From Planococcus sp. PAMC 21323 (lineage in GTDB: Bacteria > Bacillota > Bacilli > Bacillales_A > Planococcaceae): a stretch of DNA of 64,000 nt. The notes beneath the pieces were generated by a model, which saw only the letters and a list, made by a program, of their open reading frames with translations, did not search any database and was not told the DNA's origin. The translations under genes were made by a program, and so were the position numbers. The DNA lies in contig NZ_CP009129.1 in NCBI RefSeq assembly GCF_000785555.1, positions 124,001 through 188,000 of the forward strand. The letters are read 5' to 3'. Every line of letters starts with the position of its first letter. The stretch's first letter is position 1. Shown one piece after another: positions 42,792-51,329 of the stretch.

Positions 42792-43190
42792 ATGGAACAT
42801 GCCATCGTATTATTTGATGGAGATTGCAATTTTTGTGATTCGAGCGTTCAATTTATCATAAACCATGATTCGGCGGGTTATTATCAATTTGCATCACTGC
42901 AAAGTGAAATTGGCCAAGAACTCTCTAAAAAGCACAATGTACCGGATGATGTAGACAGCTTAGTATTGATAGAAGATGGTCAAGCCTATGTAAAATCTGA
43001 AGGTGCCTTAATGATTTCACACCATTTAACAGGTCTTTGGAAATTAGCGCATTATTTGAAGCCTTTTCCTCGTGCACTGCGAGACGGGGCATATGATGTC
43101 ATCGCTAAAAACCGTTATAAAGTGTTTGGGAAATTAGACAGTTGCATGTTGCCACCGCCCCACATACGCAAACGATTTTTAGATAAGTAA
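42792..43190 (+). CDS. DCC family thiol-disulfide oxidoreductase (DUF393)
   Basis: 132-residue DUF393 protein, YuxK-like. The N-terminal signature IVLFDGDCNFCDSSVQF holds the CxxC pair in a thioredoxin-like setting, and RYKVFGKLDSCMLPPP is the usual C-terminal block. Substrates are unknown. Ribosome-binding site GAAGGAGGAAA. Confidence 0.88.
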   Translation: MEHAIVLFDGDCNFCDSSVQFIINHDSAGYYQFASLQSEIGQELSKKHNVPDDVDSLVLIEDGQAYVKSEGALMISHHLTGLWKLAHYLKPFPRALRDGAYDVIAKNRYKVFGKLDSCMLPPPHIRKRFLDK

Positions 43191-43194
43191 ATGC

Positions 43195-43234
43195 AAAAAC
43201 CCGAATCTGGAAGTGCACCAGTTCGGGTTTTTTT
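43195..43234. terminator. Bidirectional terminator
   Basis: AAAAACCCGAATCTGG and CCAGTTCGGGTTTTTTT between convergent genes. Confidence 0.88.
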
Positions 43235-43249
43235 GTAACTATTTTAAAA

Positions 43250-44440
43250 CTAATAAAAGTTAGATAGTCGCCAATACTTATTGGCGGTTGGCCCAGCCAT
43301 AAAAGTAAGACCTTCACTTTCAGATTGATGAATTTCTGTCCATTGATGATCTTCCCCGTACTTTAAATAAACTTCATGATTTGGTGATTGATCATGCATG
43401 CCCATAATAGTGTAGGTGCCATCACGGTAAAAATCAGCCGAAAGATTATAGTCGATATTCGGTGAAGTGGTGAGTGGATTTCCTACGCAATGTGTTAGCG
43501 CGACAGAAATTTTCTGGTCGGACTCGACAGTTTTTGTTAACTCAATTTTTTCCGCTGAAGCAACGTCTGATTTGCTGAATTTTTTAAGCCAATTGTAACC
43601 AATCGTCGGACCCACTTGTTTGTCCCAAGATAGTGGGGGCTCGTTGTCATTAAACGACACTGTGAAATTCACATGAGTTCGGTACTCGAGTGAATCGGGG
43701 TCAAATGCTCGATCATCGCCTTTGAAATAATGAAAAGGAGAGAGCAGGTTTGGATTTTTCAACAAAGTATCCGGTAAAAAAGTATTATAGCGGAAATGCC
43801 ATACAGGTTGAATCTCTTTTGTATTTTGATCAGCTAAAAGTGAGTGCAAAGGAGCTAGTTTTTGTGTAATCCAAAAATCTTCCATTGCTGCTTTTTCTTT
43901 AGAAGAGTTATGTTGCAATGCACCAAAAAGCTTATGCAACGACAAGTTTTGTTTGCTAAACTTTCTGCCTGCCCGTGAAACGGGACGTTTGCCACGAATC
44001 CAGTACGTGCATGGTTGCTCGTTTGGAACTCCGTAATCTGTATACTGATTTTTTTCAACGGACTCAATAAATTGACCATTGCGGTAAATATCAAATGCAG
44101 TAATGCCTTCAATTTTCCCCCATGCTAAAGAGATCCGACTATCGGAAACAATTGTCGTCAAAACGATTTCTGCTAAAAGGTTTTCACTATTTGTTTTCCT
44201 ATTTTCTGTACCGGTTTGCAACTTAATTTTATCTGTCCAATTGCCTGAAGAATCCAGACGTTCAAGGGTATACGTGTATAACTCACCTTCATCAACTTCT
44301 TCATCTTTAAGAAGGTTTTGGGTGCCAGTATAAATAATTTGCTCGTCTCGTTTGACTCGGCAAACGTCTTCTGTAGCTGTCCATGTAAAGGAAATCATTG
44401 AATTGGATTGCTCCAAAAGAAGTATATCTAACACAGTCAT
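43250..44440 (-). CDS. DUF3238-like protein with fibronectin III-type repeats
   Basis: 396-residue protein without signal peptide. The first ~180 residues contain two fibronectin III-like units (for example SFTWTATEDVCRVKRDEQII and ISLAWGKIEGITAFDIYRNG). The C-terminal half is a globular domain with HVNFTVSFNDN and GMHDQSPNHEVYLKYG, which I associate with DUF3238; that assignment is moderate. Role unknown. ATG 44440 is preceded by GGGAGGTG; the frame is open to 44509 but without a ribosome-binding site. Confidence 0.68.
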   Translation of the reverse strand: MTVLDILLLEQSNSMISFTWTATEDVCRVKRDEQIIYTGTQNLLKDEEVDEGELYTYTLERLDSSGNWTDKIKLQTGTENRKTNSENLLAEIVLTTIVSDSRISLAWGKIEGITAFDIYRNGQFIESVEKNQYTDYGVPNEQPCTYWIRGKRPVSRAGRKFSKQNLSLHKLFGALQHNSSKEKAAMEDFWITQKLAPLHSLLADQNTKEIQPVWHFRYNTFLPDTLLKNPNLLSPFHYFKGDDRAFDPDSLEYRTHVNFTVSFNDNEPPLSWDKQVGPTIGYNWLKKFSKSDVASAEKIELTKTVESDQKISVALTHCVGNPLTTSPNIDYNLSADFYRDGTYTIMGMHDQSPNHEVYLKYGEDHQWTEIHQSESEGLTFMAGPTANKYWRLSNFY

Positions 44441-44630
44441 TTCCACACCTCCCGTTTCTACTGTTAGAGATATACCCTTTTGCACAGAAAAATGAACATC
44501 CTTTTGCAAGATTAATAAATCGTGAGAAATTTAAAAAAGCTCTTTTCAAAGCTGACAATTAGGAAGTTAGAAATTTAACTGTATAATTAAAATAGTGAAA
44601 AAGAGAGTAGATAAAAGTGGAGGAATAGTA

Positions 44631-45500
44631 GTGGAAAATACGCATCAAATAAAACGTTTTGCTGATTTTGATGAAGCAGCTGCCTATATATTAGAATTGC
44701 TAGGAAAACATATTGATATTAGTACTTTGTTTATTGCTAAAAACGATGGAAAGACAAACAATATCATTAAGGCACGTAATACGAAAGCAAAGCTAGTAGA
44801 AGAAGGAAGTGCCATGCCTCTTCCTCAGTCCTACTGCAGTTTGAGTCTTAACCACGGTCCTAAACCTTTAGTGATCGAGGATTTATCCCGAAATGAGCTA
44901 ACACAATCTATGGAGATTACTAAAAGTTTTGGCCAAGGAACGTTCGTTGGCGTACCGGTTTATTATAGTGATAATACGATTTATGGAACAATTTGTGGAC
45001 TGGATGATCAGTTCTATAAGCTTACAGAAGAAGATCTGTCCACTTTTGAAACAATGTCGACATTATTAACTTACGTACTTGAGCTCGAAAAAGCAAATCA
45101 ACAAATACAAACATTGACTGCTCCTATTGTTCCTGTTGCTAAGGGGATAGCTATCGTTCCTGTGATTGGCGATATTACAGCTTCTCGCGCACAAATGATT
45201 ATCAAGCATGTACTTGAAAAATGTAGCGCTGAAACAATGGATCATTTGATTATTGATCTCTCTGGGGTTTTAGAAATCAATGCGGTAGTCGCAGAATATT
45301 TATTAAAACTAGTAAATATTTTAAAAGTGGTTGGTGTTACACCGGCAATTACAGGAATTCAACCTCTTATGGCCATAAAAGTTCCTCATTTTGCAGCTGA
45401 ATTGAAAGACGTAATGATCGAAGTTAATGTAGAGGTAGCTTTAAAAAAGCTAGGGCTTATATTAGTAACAGAAGACATAAAAAAACCAGACTTTCGTTGA
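44631..45500 (+). CDS. RsbR-like GAF-STAS regulator
   Basis: About 289 residues: an N-terminal GAF domain (residues ~10-165) and a C-terminal STAS domain (IAIVPVIGDITASRAQ, then IIDLSGVLEINAVVAEYL). This is the layout of RsbR-type stressosome sensor proteins. The first phospho-acceptor region (DITASRA) keeps a Thr, but at the second, where RsbR has a D-T pair, this protein has N-A. No rsbS, rsbT or other rsb gene is nearby. GTG 44631 has GGAGGA at 7 bases. Confidence 0.82.
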   Translation: MENTHQIKRFADFDEAAAYILELLGKHIDISTLFIAKNDGKTNNIIKARNTKAKLVEEGSAMPLPQSYCSLSLNHGPKPLVIEDLSRNELTQSMEITKSFGQGTFVGVPVYYSDNTIYGTICGLDDQFYKLTEEDLSTFETMSTLLTYVLELEKANQQIQTLTAPIVPVAKGIAIVPVIGDITASRAQMIIKHVLEKCSAETMDHLIIDLSGVLEINAVVAEYLLKLVNILKVVGVTPAITGIQPLMAIKVPHFAAELKDVMIEVNVEVALKKLGLILVTEDIKKPDFR

Positions 45501-45516
45501 GAAAGTCTGGTTTTTT
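45479..45516. terminator. Bidirectional terminator
   Basis: AAAAAACCAGACTTTC, loop GTTGA, GAAAGTCTGGTTTTTT between convergent genes. Confidence 0.9.
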
Positions 45517-45551
45517 GTCAAATGTATAAAACGATTCAACCTTTTACTCTA

Positions 45552-46052
45552 CTAGCTTTCTTTATCAAAAAAAACATGTTTGAGTTCCCAAGAGTCACCA
45601 ATCTCCAACACACCAAACGAAAATTGTGCTTGTCGTCTTTTATCAGTGGGCGATCCTGGATTGAATAATGTGACACCGTCAACTTTTTTCATGACGGGTG
45701 TATGAGAATGTCCGAAGACAATAATATCAACATTATCACTAGCAAATGTATCATACGCATGTTGTTCAGTAGGTTTTTGGTTACTATCCCCATGAACAAC
45801 ACCAATTTTCAACTCACCAAATGTTAAAATCTTTGTACGTCCAAACTTATCTAGTATATCCCATGGATCAACGTTGCCAGTAACACCGTCGATTTCCGCA
45901 TATGCAGCAAGTTCGTGATAAACGTCCATTGTTTGCCAATCCCCCGCATGGATAATGAAATCTGCTTTTTCACATGCTTCTATTAATTGTTTCGGCAGTT
46001 TTTTGGCGCGGAATGGAATGTGAGTATCTGAAACAATAACAATGTTCTTCAT
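45552..46052 (-). CDS. YfcE-type metallophosphoesterase
   Basis: 166-residue calcineurin-like phosphodiesterase. Metal ligands in VSDTHIPFR, HAGDWQ, TGNVD, VVHGD and FGHSHTP are all present, so the dinuclear site should be active. The family acts on phosphodiesters in vitro; natural substrate unknown. Stands alone. Confidence 0.9.
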   Translation of the reverse strand: MKNIVIVSDTHIPFRAKKLPKQLIEACEKADFIIHAGDWQTMDVYHELAAYAEIDGVTGNVDPWDILDKFGRTKILTFGELKIGVVHGDSNQKPTEQHAYDTFASDNVDIIVFGHSHTPVMKKVDGVTLFNPGSPTDKRRQAQFSFGVLEIGDSWELKHVFFDKES

Positions 46053-46349
46053 CTAAACGCCTCCAGTCTCTTTCTTTCACTTTACCAAATAAAATCCTCA
46101 AGGTCGAAATCTAACTCTAGTTTTTCGTCAGCAGTATAAAAGAGCTTAAGCCTGCAGTCTTGTGTGTGAAAAGACCTGTTATTTAGAAAAATAAAAACCG
46201 TATTTTTTGCAAAATATCAATAAAATATTGAAATCAGCTATTTTTCTGCAAGTTAAAAGTAGTTATGAAGGATTGAATTCATATAGTTCCAATTATATAC
46301 TAGGAATAAGAATCTTTGGTTGATTCTTGGAAAAGAAGGGAGAGAGAGC

Positions 46350-46973
46350 ATGAAGAAGTTTAAAGTTTTGTTATTTGCCTTATTTACTATTTTATTCTTA
46401 GGTTTTTCTCAAACCTCTGCTGAAGCACATTCTCCAAATTTGCATGTAGGTGTTTCTGGGGAAGATGTAAAAGAGCTTCAACTTAAATTGAAAAAACTAG
46501 GTTATTTCAATACAACTGCTACAGGCTATTATGGTCCCATCACGGAAAAAGCAGTTATCCAGTTTCAACGTGATTTTAATGTAGTGGATACAGGTTTTAC
46601 CGGTCCATTAACACGTGGGAGACTTGCAGAAGTTGATATGATGGCTCATGTTGTCAATGGAGAAGCGCGAGGAGAAAGCTATACAGGACAAGTAGCAGTA
46701 GCGGCTGTCATTTTGAACCGTATCGAATCGTCTAAATTTCCAAACAGTACATACAATGTTATTTTTCAGCGTAATGCATTTACTGCAGTAAATGACGGAC
46801 AATACAATTACGAGCCGAATGCTTCGGCTTATCAAGCTGTAAAAGCTGCTTTTAAAGGGTCAGACCCTTCTCTTGGAGCGACTTATTACTACAATCCAAG
46901 AGGCGTTACAGATACTTGGATTTTCTCACGTACAACAATTACAAAAATCGGCAAACATGTATTTGCAAAATAA
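46350..46973 (+). CDS. Secreted SleB-like cell-wall hydrolase with peptidoglycan-binding domain
   Basis: 207 residues: a signal peptide (to about residue 26, SAEA-H), a PG_binding_1 domain (VGVSGEDVKELQLKLKKLGY to about residue 85), and a Hydrolase_2/SleB catalytic domain with the Glu in VVNGEARGESYTGQ and the ATYYYNPRG block. In spore formers SleB opens the cortex; cell-wall roles are known for relatives. ATG 46350 (AAGGGAGAG upstream) gives the clean signal peptide. Confidence 0.9.
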   Translation: MKKFKVLLFALFTILFLGFSQTSAEAHSPNLHVGVSGEDVKELQLKLKKLGYFNTTATGYYGPITEKAVIQFQRDFNVVDTGFTGPLTRGRLAEVDMMAHVVNGEARGESYTGQVAVAAVILNRIESSKFPNSTYNVIFQRNAFTAVNDGQYNYEPNASAYQAVKAAFKGSDPSLGATYYYNPRGVTDTWIFSRTTITKIGKHVFAK

Positions 46974-46979
46974 CTTCTT

Positions 46980-47012
46980 GAATCGTCCTGTTTTTAAAGG
47001 ACGATTCTTTTA
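46980..47012 (+). terminator. Rho-independent terminator
   Basis: GAATCGTCC pairs with GGACGATTC followed by TTTTAAT. Confidence 0.85.
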
Positions 47013-47075
47013 ATACGTGAATAGTAGTAAGGAATAAGGTTATACTGAAACAGAATAAGGAAAGGTGGAATAATA

Positions 47076-47423
47076 ATGACTGAAAATAATGCGCAGCAAT
47101 TGCCGCCAAAAACATGTAGTATCGAAAGACTAGTAACGAATAAACAAGACGTGGAGAAAGTGTTACTCGGTAAGAAAGTAGCGACACGTCGAAATGGACG
47201 TTATGCAGATGTTGGAGAAATTATGGTACTTGAAGATAAAAAATTCATAGTAGATCGGGTGTACCAACAAACACTTGGGGAGTTAACGGATGAAATCGTA
47301 GCAGGAGAAGGTTATGCGACGGTTGAGGAATACAAACAAGCGATCTTGTCTACTCACGCGGGTATGCCTTGGTTGCCACAGATGACTGTTTGGGTTCACG
47401 AATTTCATTTAATGGAACAGTAA
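47076..47423 (+). CDS. ASCH-like small protein
   Basis: 115 residues. An early Lys/Arg pattern (VLLGKKVATRRNGRY), a strand with the ligand-like GEIMVLEDKKFIVDRVYQQ and a C-terminal WVHEFHL fit the ASCH/PUA-like fold, proteins that may bind RNA or nucleotides. Function unknown. AAAGGTGG precedes the ATG. The next gene starts 7 bases later, implying coupling. Confidence 0.68.
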   Translation: MTENNAQQLPPKTCSIERLVTNKQDVEKVLLGKKVATRRNGRYADVGEIMVLEDKKFIVDRVYQQTLGELTDEIVAGEGYATVEEYKQAILSTHAGMPWLPQMTVWVHEFHLMEQ

Positions 47424-47430
47424 ATACAAG

Positions 47431-47862
47431 ATGTACACAATCATTTTGTTTGCTCATATCCTAAGTGCGGTTTTATCGATTGGACCGTTCTTTGTGCTCC
47501 TTCCTTTAGTCAAGCGAATGGAGACTGCCTCCGGCGATGTTCTTCTGTCACATATCATTACGTTTAAATCGGCAACACGTCTTGTCAAACATGCAGGTCA
47601 TGTATTAGTGACAACAGGTGCTTTGTTGATTTGGCAAGGCCCATGGGGATGGGGAACTTCGTGGATAGTAGGCACTATAGGAGTCATGGTGGGATCTGTG
47701 TTTTTCTTAGCACGTGCATTTACCCCGACTCTTCGGAAATTTAATGATGAAAAATTTGACCATTTATCATTGGTTAAAAAGTTAAATCGTTCTTTATGGA
47801 TTTATATCTTTTTATTATTGCTGATGATGTGGTTTATGGTAGATAAGCCAATGTTGTGGTAA
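47431..47862 (+). CDS. Small four-helix membrane protein (DUF2269-like)
   Basis: 143 residues with four hydrophobic segments (AHILSAVLSIGPFFVLLPLV, HVLVTTGALLIWQGPWGWG, SWIVGTIGVMVGSVFFLAR and IYIFLLLLMMWFMV). Conserved His in HILS and HAGH could be redox or metal ligands, as in DUF2269/CopD-like proteins; this is tentative. No clear ribosome-binding site; probably translated through coupling to the upstream ASCH gene. Confidence 0.65.
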   Translation: MYTIILFAHILSAVLSIGPFFVLLPLVKRMETASGDVLLSHIITFKSATRLVKHAGHVLVTTGALLIWQGPWGWGTSWIVGTIGVMVGSVFFLARAFTPTLRKFNDEKFDHLSLVKKLNRSLWIYIFLLLLMMWFMVDKPMLW

Positions 47863-47868
47863 TAAATC

Positions 47869-47895
47869 GGACGGCTCTATAGAGTCGTCTTTTTT
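47869..47895 (+). terminator. Rho-independent terminator
   Basis: GACGGCTCTATAGAGTCGTC then seven T. Confidence 0.8.
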
Positions 47896-47927
47896 GTGTT
47901 AAAGAAAAGCTATCAACGCTCTTAGAG

Positions 47928-47956
47928 TTGACAAATGTCTCTGGATTTAATACGAT
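47928..47956 (+). promoter_or_regulatory. Promoter of the trpEG leader
   Basis: TTGACA (47928-47933), 17-base spacer, TACGAT (47951-47956): a near-consensus sigma-A promoter. Transcription should start near 47963, giving a leader of about 390 bases. Confidence 0.7.
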
Positions 47957-47962
47957 GGGCAC

Positions 47963-48290
47963 AACCTTTTTGTACGGATTACGGTAGCAGGTGTCGGGAG
48001 CGATGCCGCCGAATTCTAGTTGAGAAGAGCATAGCAGAGCTAAATCGATGAATAAGAAAAGTAGCGCAGGTGTACCTCTCAAAGAGAGCCAGTGGCAGGT
48101 GGAAACTGGTGGGGTATCTGAGTGAATGGGCTTATGAGTGATTCTTTGAACCGCAAGTAGAAGAATCCGTTCCCCCACGTTATCAGGGATAGAGTAAAAG
48201 CTGTAATAGCTTTAACATGAGGTGGTACCACGGTCAATCCGTCCTCTGTAAGGAACATGTCTGTTTCTTGCAGGGGACTTTTTTGTTTTT
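47963..48290 (+). promoter_or_regulatory. T-box leader, tryptophan-specific
   Basis: The T-box sequence GGTGGTACCACGG (48221-48233) precedes a terminator (GTCCTCTGTAAGG pairing with CTTGCAGGGGAC, then TTTTTT, 48241-48284). Stem I features are visible: AAAAGTAGCGCAGG, AGAGAGCC and GGTGGAAACTGG, followed by GAATGGGC, where TGG (48127-48129) is the likely specifier codon for tRNA-Trp. Uncharged tRNA-Trp should prevent termination and turn on trpEG. The whole stretch 47896-48349 has no gene. Confidence 0.9.
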
Positions 48291-48349
48291 TAATAGGTGC
48301 GGAAAAATACGGTATTCGTAGCATTTTTCAGAAATGGAGATGAGTTGAG

Positions 48350-49699
48350 ATGAGTAAAAAGATGAAGACGAGAAAAATTGATGGAGATTCGTTAACACCC
48401 ATCGCGGTGTTTAATCGATTAGCAGGAGAGCGCAAATTTCTACTTGAAAGTTCATTAAAGACTAGTATGACAGGTCGTTATTCTTTTATTGGCGCGAACC
48501 CAACGGCCGGTTATATCGGCCATGGCCATCAATTGCGAGAAATAGATTTCCGGACCGGTACGGAAACCATACATGAAGGAAAACCGTTAGAACTCATCAA
48601 GAAGTTAATGCCGCGGTATGATGCAGAAGTAGAGGGACTTCCCTTTACGGGTGGAGCTCTTGGCTATATTGGGTATGATGCGATTCAGGTTTACGAACCA
48701 ATTAAAGCACCAAAAGTAGATAGTCTTCAAATGCCGGATATTCATCTGCAAATTTACGAAACAATTGTCGTATTTGATCATGTAAAAAATGATGTCACCA
48801 TTTTGTCGTTTGAAGACAAATTAGATGAAATTGAACAGCAATTAGCAATTCCTGAAAAGTCAGCGGTAACCGATCAACAATCACTCCAATTCCATTCCAA
48901 AACAAGTGATGCCTTTTTCCGCAACCAAGTAGAGCAAGCAAAAGACCACATCCGTAAAGGTGATGTGTTCCAATTGGTCTTGTCTCAGCGTTTATCTGCT
49001 AGTTATAAAGGAGACGCATTTACTCTGTACCGTAAATTGCGCAAGCAAAACCCATCGCCTTACCAATTTTTCATTGATTTTGATGGCTACGCAGTTGTCG
49101 GAGCTTCGCCAGAGAGTCTTTTGACGATACGTGATAATCATATGATAACCAATCCAATAGCTGGTACTCGTAAACGTGGAAAAACAGATAGTGAAGACAA
49201 CCGTTTGGCAGAAGAACTAGCTGGCGATGAAAAAGAACAAGCGGAACATAAAATGCTTGTCGATCTTAGTCGTAACGATGTGGGGCGAGTTGCACAAATT
49301 GGAACAGTAGAAGTGCCAAAGTATATGGTCATTGAGAAGTATCAACATGTCATGCACCTGGTGTCAGAAGTAACAGGAGAGCTCAATCAAAAAATGCATC
49401 CATTAGATGCGTTGGTATCGTGCTTACCTGCTGGAACGGTTTCGGGGGCACCTAAAGTTCGCGCCATGCAATTGATCCAAGAGTTTGAAGAAGAACGAAG
49501 AGGCGTATATGGGGGAGCCATTGGTTATTTAGGCTTTAATGGCAATCTTGACGTTGCACTAGCTATCCGGACTTTTGTTGTTAAAGATGATATGGTTCAT
49601 GTTCAAGCAGGAGCGGGTATCGTGTTTGATTCGGACCCGCAAGCAGAATACGAAGAAACGCTTCATAAAGCACGTTCGCTTACGGAGGTGTTCGGATGA
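48350..49699 (+). CDS. trpE: Anthranilate synthase component I
   Basis: Makes anthranilate from chorismate with ammonia from TrpG, the first step of tryptophan synthesis. The N-terminal FLLESS motif is the Trp feedback site. Catalytic blocks are PFTGGALGYIGYDAI, FQLVLSQRL, GTRKRGKT, LVDLSRNDVGRVA and LPAGTVSGAPKVRAM. 449 residues, slightly short but complete. Controlled by the Trp T-box. The stop overlaps the trpG start. Confidence 0.93.
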   Translation: MSKKMKTRKIDGDSLTPIAVFNRLAGERKFLLESSLKTSMTGRYSFIGANPTAGYIGHGHQLREIDFRTGTETIHEGKPLELIKKLMPRYDAEVEGLPFTGGALGYIGYDAIQVYEPIKAPKVDSLQMPDIHLQIYETIVVFDHVKNDVTILSFEDKLDEIEQQLAIPEKSAVTDQQSLQFHSKTSDAFFRNQVEQAKDHIRKGDVFQLVLSQRLSASYKGDAFTLYRKLRKQNPSPYQFFIDFDGYAVVGASPESLLTIRDNHMITNPIAGTRKRGKTDSEDNRLAEELAGDEKEQAEHKMLVDLSRNDVGRVAQIGTVEVPKYMVIEKYQHVMHLVSEVTGELNQKMHPLDALVSCLPAGTVSGAPKVRAMQLIQEFEEERRGVYGGAIGYLGFNGNLDVALAIRTFVVKDDMVHVQAGAGIVFDSDPQAEYEETLHKARSLTEVFG

Positions 49700-50289
49700 T
49701 TTTACTAATCGATCATTATGACTCATTTACGTATAATATTTATCAAGCTATCGCGGCAATGGACGTCGAAGTCGAAGTGGTGCGTTACGGTGTTTTAACA
49801 CTCGAAGAAATTAAAGAAAAAAACCCGCAAGCAATTATTCTTTCACCTGGACCTGGTCATCCAAGAGAGCTGCCAGAATCGATCGCGTTGATTCAACAGC
49901 TGCATAAATCTGTTCCAATTTTGGGTATTTGTCTGGGCCAACAATTAATTGGAGAAGCATTTGGTGGGAATATTGTTGAAGCGCCGTTTATTCGCCATGG
50001 CAAAGTATCAGATGTAACACATAGTCAGCAGGGGCTGTTTAAACACATGCCGTTGCCGTTGCCGGTCATGCGCTATCACTCATTGGTGTTAGAACCTGAA
50101 ACATTAGCTGATTGTTTAGAAGTACAATCACGAGCACTTGATGACGATACGATTATGGCAGTGAAGCATAAAGAGTATCCAGTTTATGGTATCCAATTTC
50201 ATCCGGAGTCGATCGGTACGCCAGATGGAGTCGAGTTAATGAGAGAATTTGTTGTACAAAGTTGTCAAGAAGCGACGAATCAGCGATAG
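49696..50289 (+). CDS. trpG: Anthranilate synthase component II (glutamine amidotransferase)
   Basis: Class I glutamine amidotransferase supplying ammonia to TrpE. Catalytic Cys in ILGICLGQQLIGEAFGG and His/Glu in GIQFHPESIGTPDG. N-terminal LLIDHYDSFTYNIYQ is typical. PabA of the folate pathway is very similar, but pairing with a T-box-controlled trpE favours TrpG. No trpD or later trp gene follows; a terminator does. Confidence 0.92.
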   Translation: MILLIDHYDSFTYNIYQAIAAMDVEVEVVRYGVLTLEEIKEKNPQAIILSPGPGHPRELPESIALIQQLHKSVPILGICLGQQLIGEAFGGNIVEAPFIRHGKVSDVTHSQQGLFKHMPLPLPVMRYHSLVLEPETLADCLEVQSRALDDDTIMAVKHKEYPVYGIQFHPESIGTPDGVELMREFVVQSCQEATNQR

Positions 50290-50300
50290 AACATAAATAT

Positions 50301-50335
50301 CCCTCAAGCCAAATAGGCTTGAGGGGTATTTTTTA
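50301..50335. terminator. Bidirectional terminator
   Basis: CCCTCAAGCC, loop AAATA, GGCTTGAGGGG then T-run, after trpG and touching the end of the convergent gene. Confidence 0.88.
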
Positions 50336-51187
50336 AGATCGAATTAATGGCATTGTACAGCAACGAAAAGCGCCGCCCGATTTAATGATTTCAGAATAAT
50401 CGACTTCGATAACGTTAAAACCGCGAGCGATCAAATGCTTATTCACTTGCACATTTTGTGGTTGGCTAAATACTTTTCGATCGCCAATCGACAACACATT
50501 TGTACCTAGTGCAAACTGTTCTTTCTCGTTAACGCGTATTAACGTATAGCGTTCGGCAAGCAGGCGAATCGTAGCTGCATCGAGTGCTTCAGGGAAAATT
50601 AAAGCCTCAGTTGGAGATAAAATATTGAACACACAATCTAAGTGTAAGTATTTTTCATTAAAAGAAACAGGGATGACTTCGAAATTAGGTAATTCAAGCT
50701 GCAAATCACGGATTGCTTGCTTAGAAGTCCGGCTACTGATTCCAACAAAGACGGTGTCGCGATCGATGATAACGTCGCCACCTTCAATGCGATGACCGGC
50801 TAGTCGCTTGAAACTGACGTGATGTGCTTCCATCCACTTCTGAAGTTCTTGTTCTTCGCCTTGTCGAACATCAGAAGCCATTTCACTAATGAATACCGTG
50901 TCACCGATGGTAAATCCAATGTCGCGTGTGAAAACTTGTTCTGGGTAATTTTCTGAAGGCTCGATTAAATCTGTCTGAACACCGTGAGAGATTAACGCCT
51001 GAACAAATTTATTGTGTTGATCAAGTGCTTTGTCGACATCAATATTTTCATCTTTGTATCTTTTTTGAACGTCATTGATGACGTCTTTGATCTCCATAAA
51101 GCGTGGAGGACATAACAAAACCCGTCGAAGCGGATCGTATTCACTTTGGCTATGAGCAGATAAACTTTCTTTTATTATTGAAGACAT
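50333..51187 (-). CDS. Dimethylarginine dimethylaminohydrolase-like amidinohydrolase
   Basis: Guanidine-modifying enzyme of the DDAH/arginine deiminase superfamily. Seen: FTRDIGFTIGDTVF, the EGGDV motif (RIEGGDVIIDRDTVF), HLDCVFNIL with the catalytic His, and the nucleophile Cys near the C-terminus (SGGAFRCCTMPL). The substrate may be methylarginine, arginine or another guanidine. ATG 51187 with GGAGGA upstream is preferred to the start at 51208. Not in an operon. Confidence 0.88.
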   Translation of the reverse strand: MSSIIKESLSAHSQSEYDPLRRVLLCPPRFMEIKDVINDVQKRYKDENIDVDKALDQHNKFVQALISHGVQTDLIEPSENYPEQVFTRDIGFTIGDTVFISEMASDVRQGEEQELQKWMEAHHVSFKRLAGHRIEGGDVIIDRDTVFVGISSRTSKQAIRDLQLELPNFEVIPVSFNEKYLHLDCVFNILSPTEALIFPEALDAATIRLLAERYTLIRVNEKEQFALGTNVLSIGDRKVFSQPQNVQVNKHLIARGFNVIEVDYSEIIKSGGAFRCCTMPLIRS

Positions 51188-51296
51188 ATGATTTCCTCCA
51201 AAGAACATAGTTGGTACTTCACTATTCCTTTTGATTGGAGAATTAAAACATTTTAAGTAACGCGACTAAATTTATTTTAAATAATAACAGGGCAAT

Positions 51297-51328
51297 AAAA
51301 AAAGAAAGCCCGCGGGCTTTCTTTTTTT
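51297..51328. terminator. Palindromic bidirectional terminator
   Basis: A-run, AGAAAGCCCGCGGGCTTTCT, T-run: a perfect palindrome, directly after the stop of the GIY-YIG gene (minus strand). Confidence 0.88.
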
Positions 51329-51329
51329 A

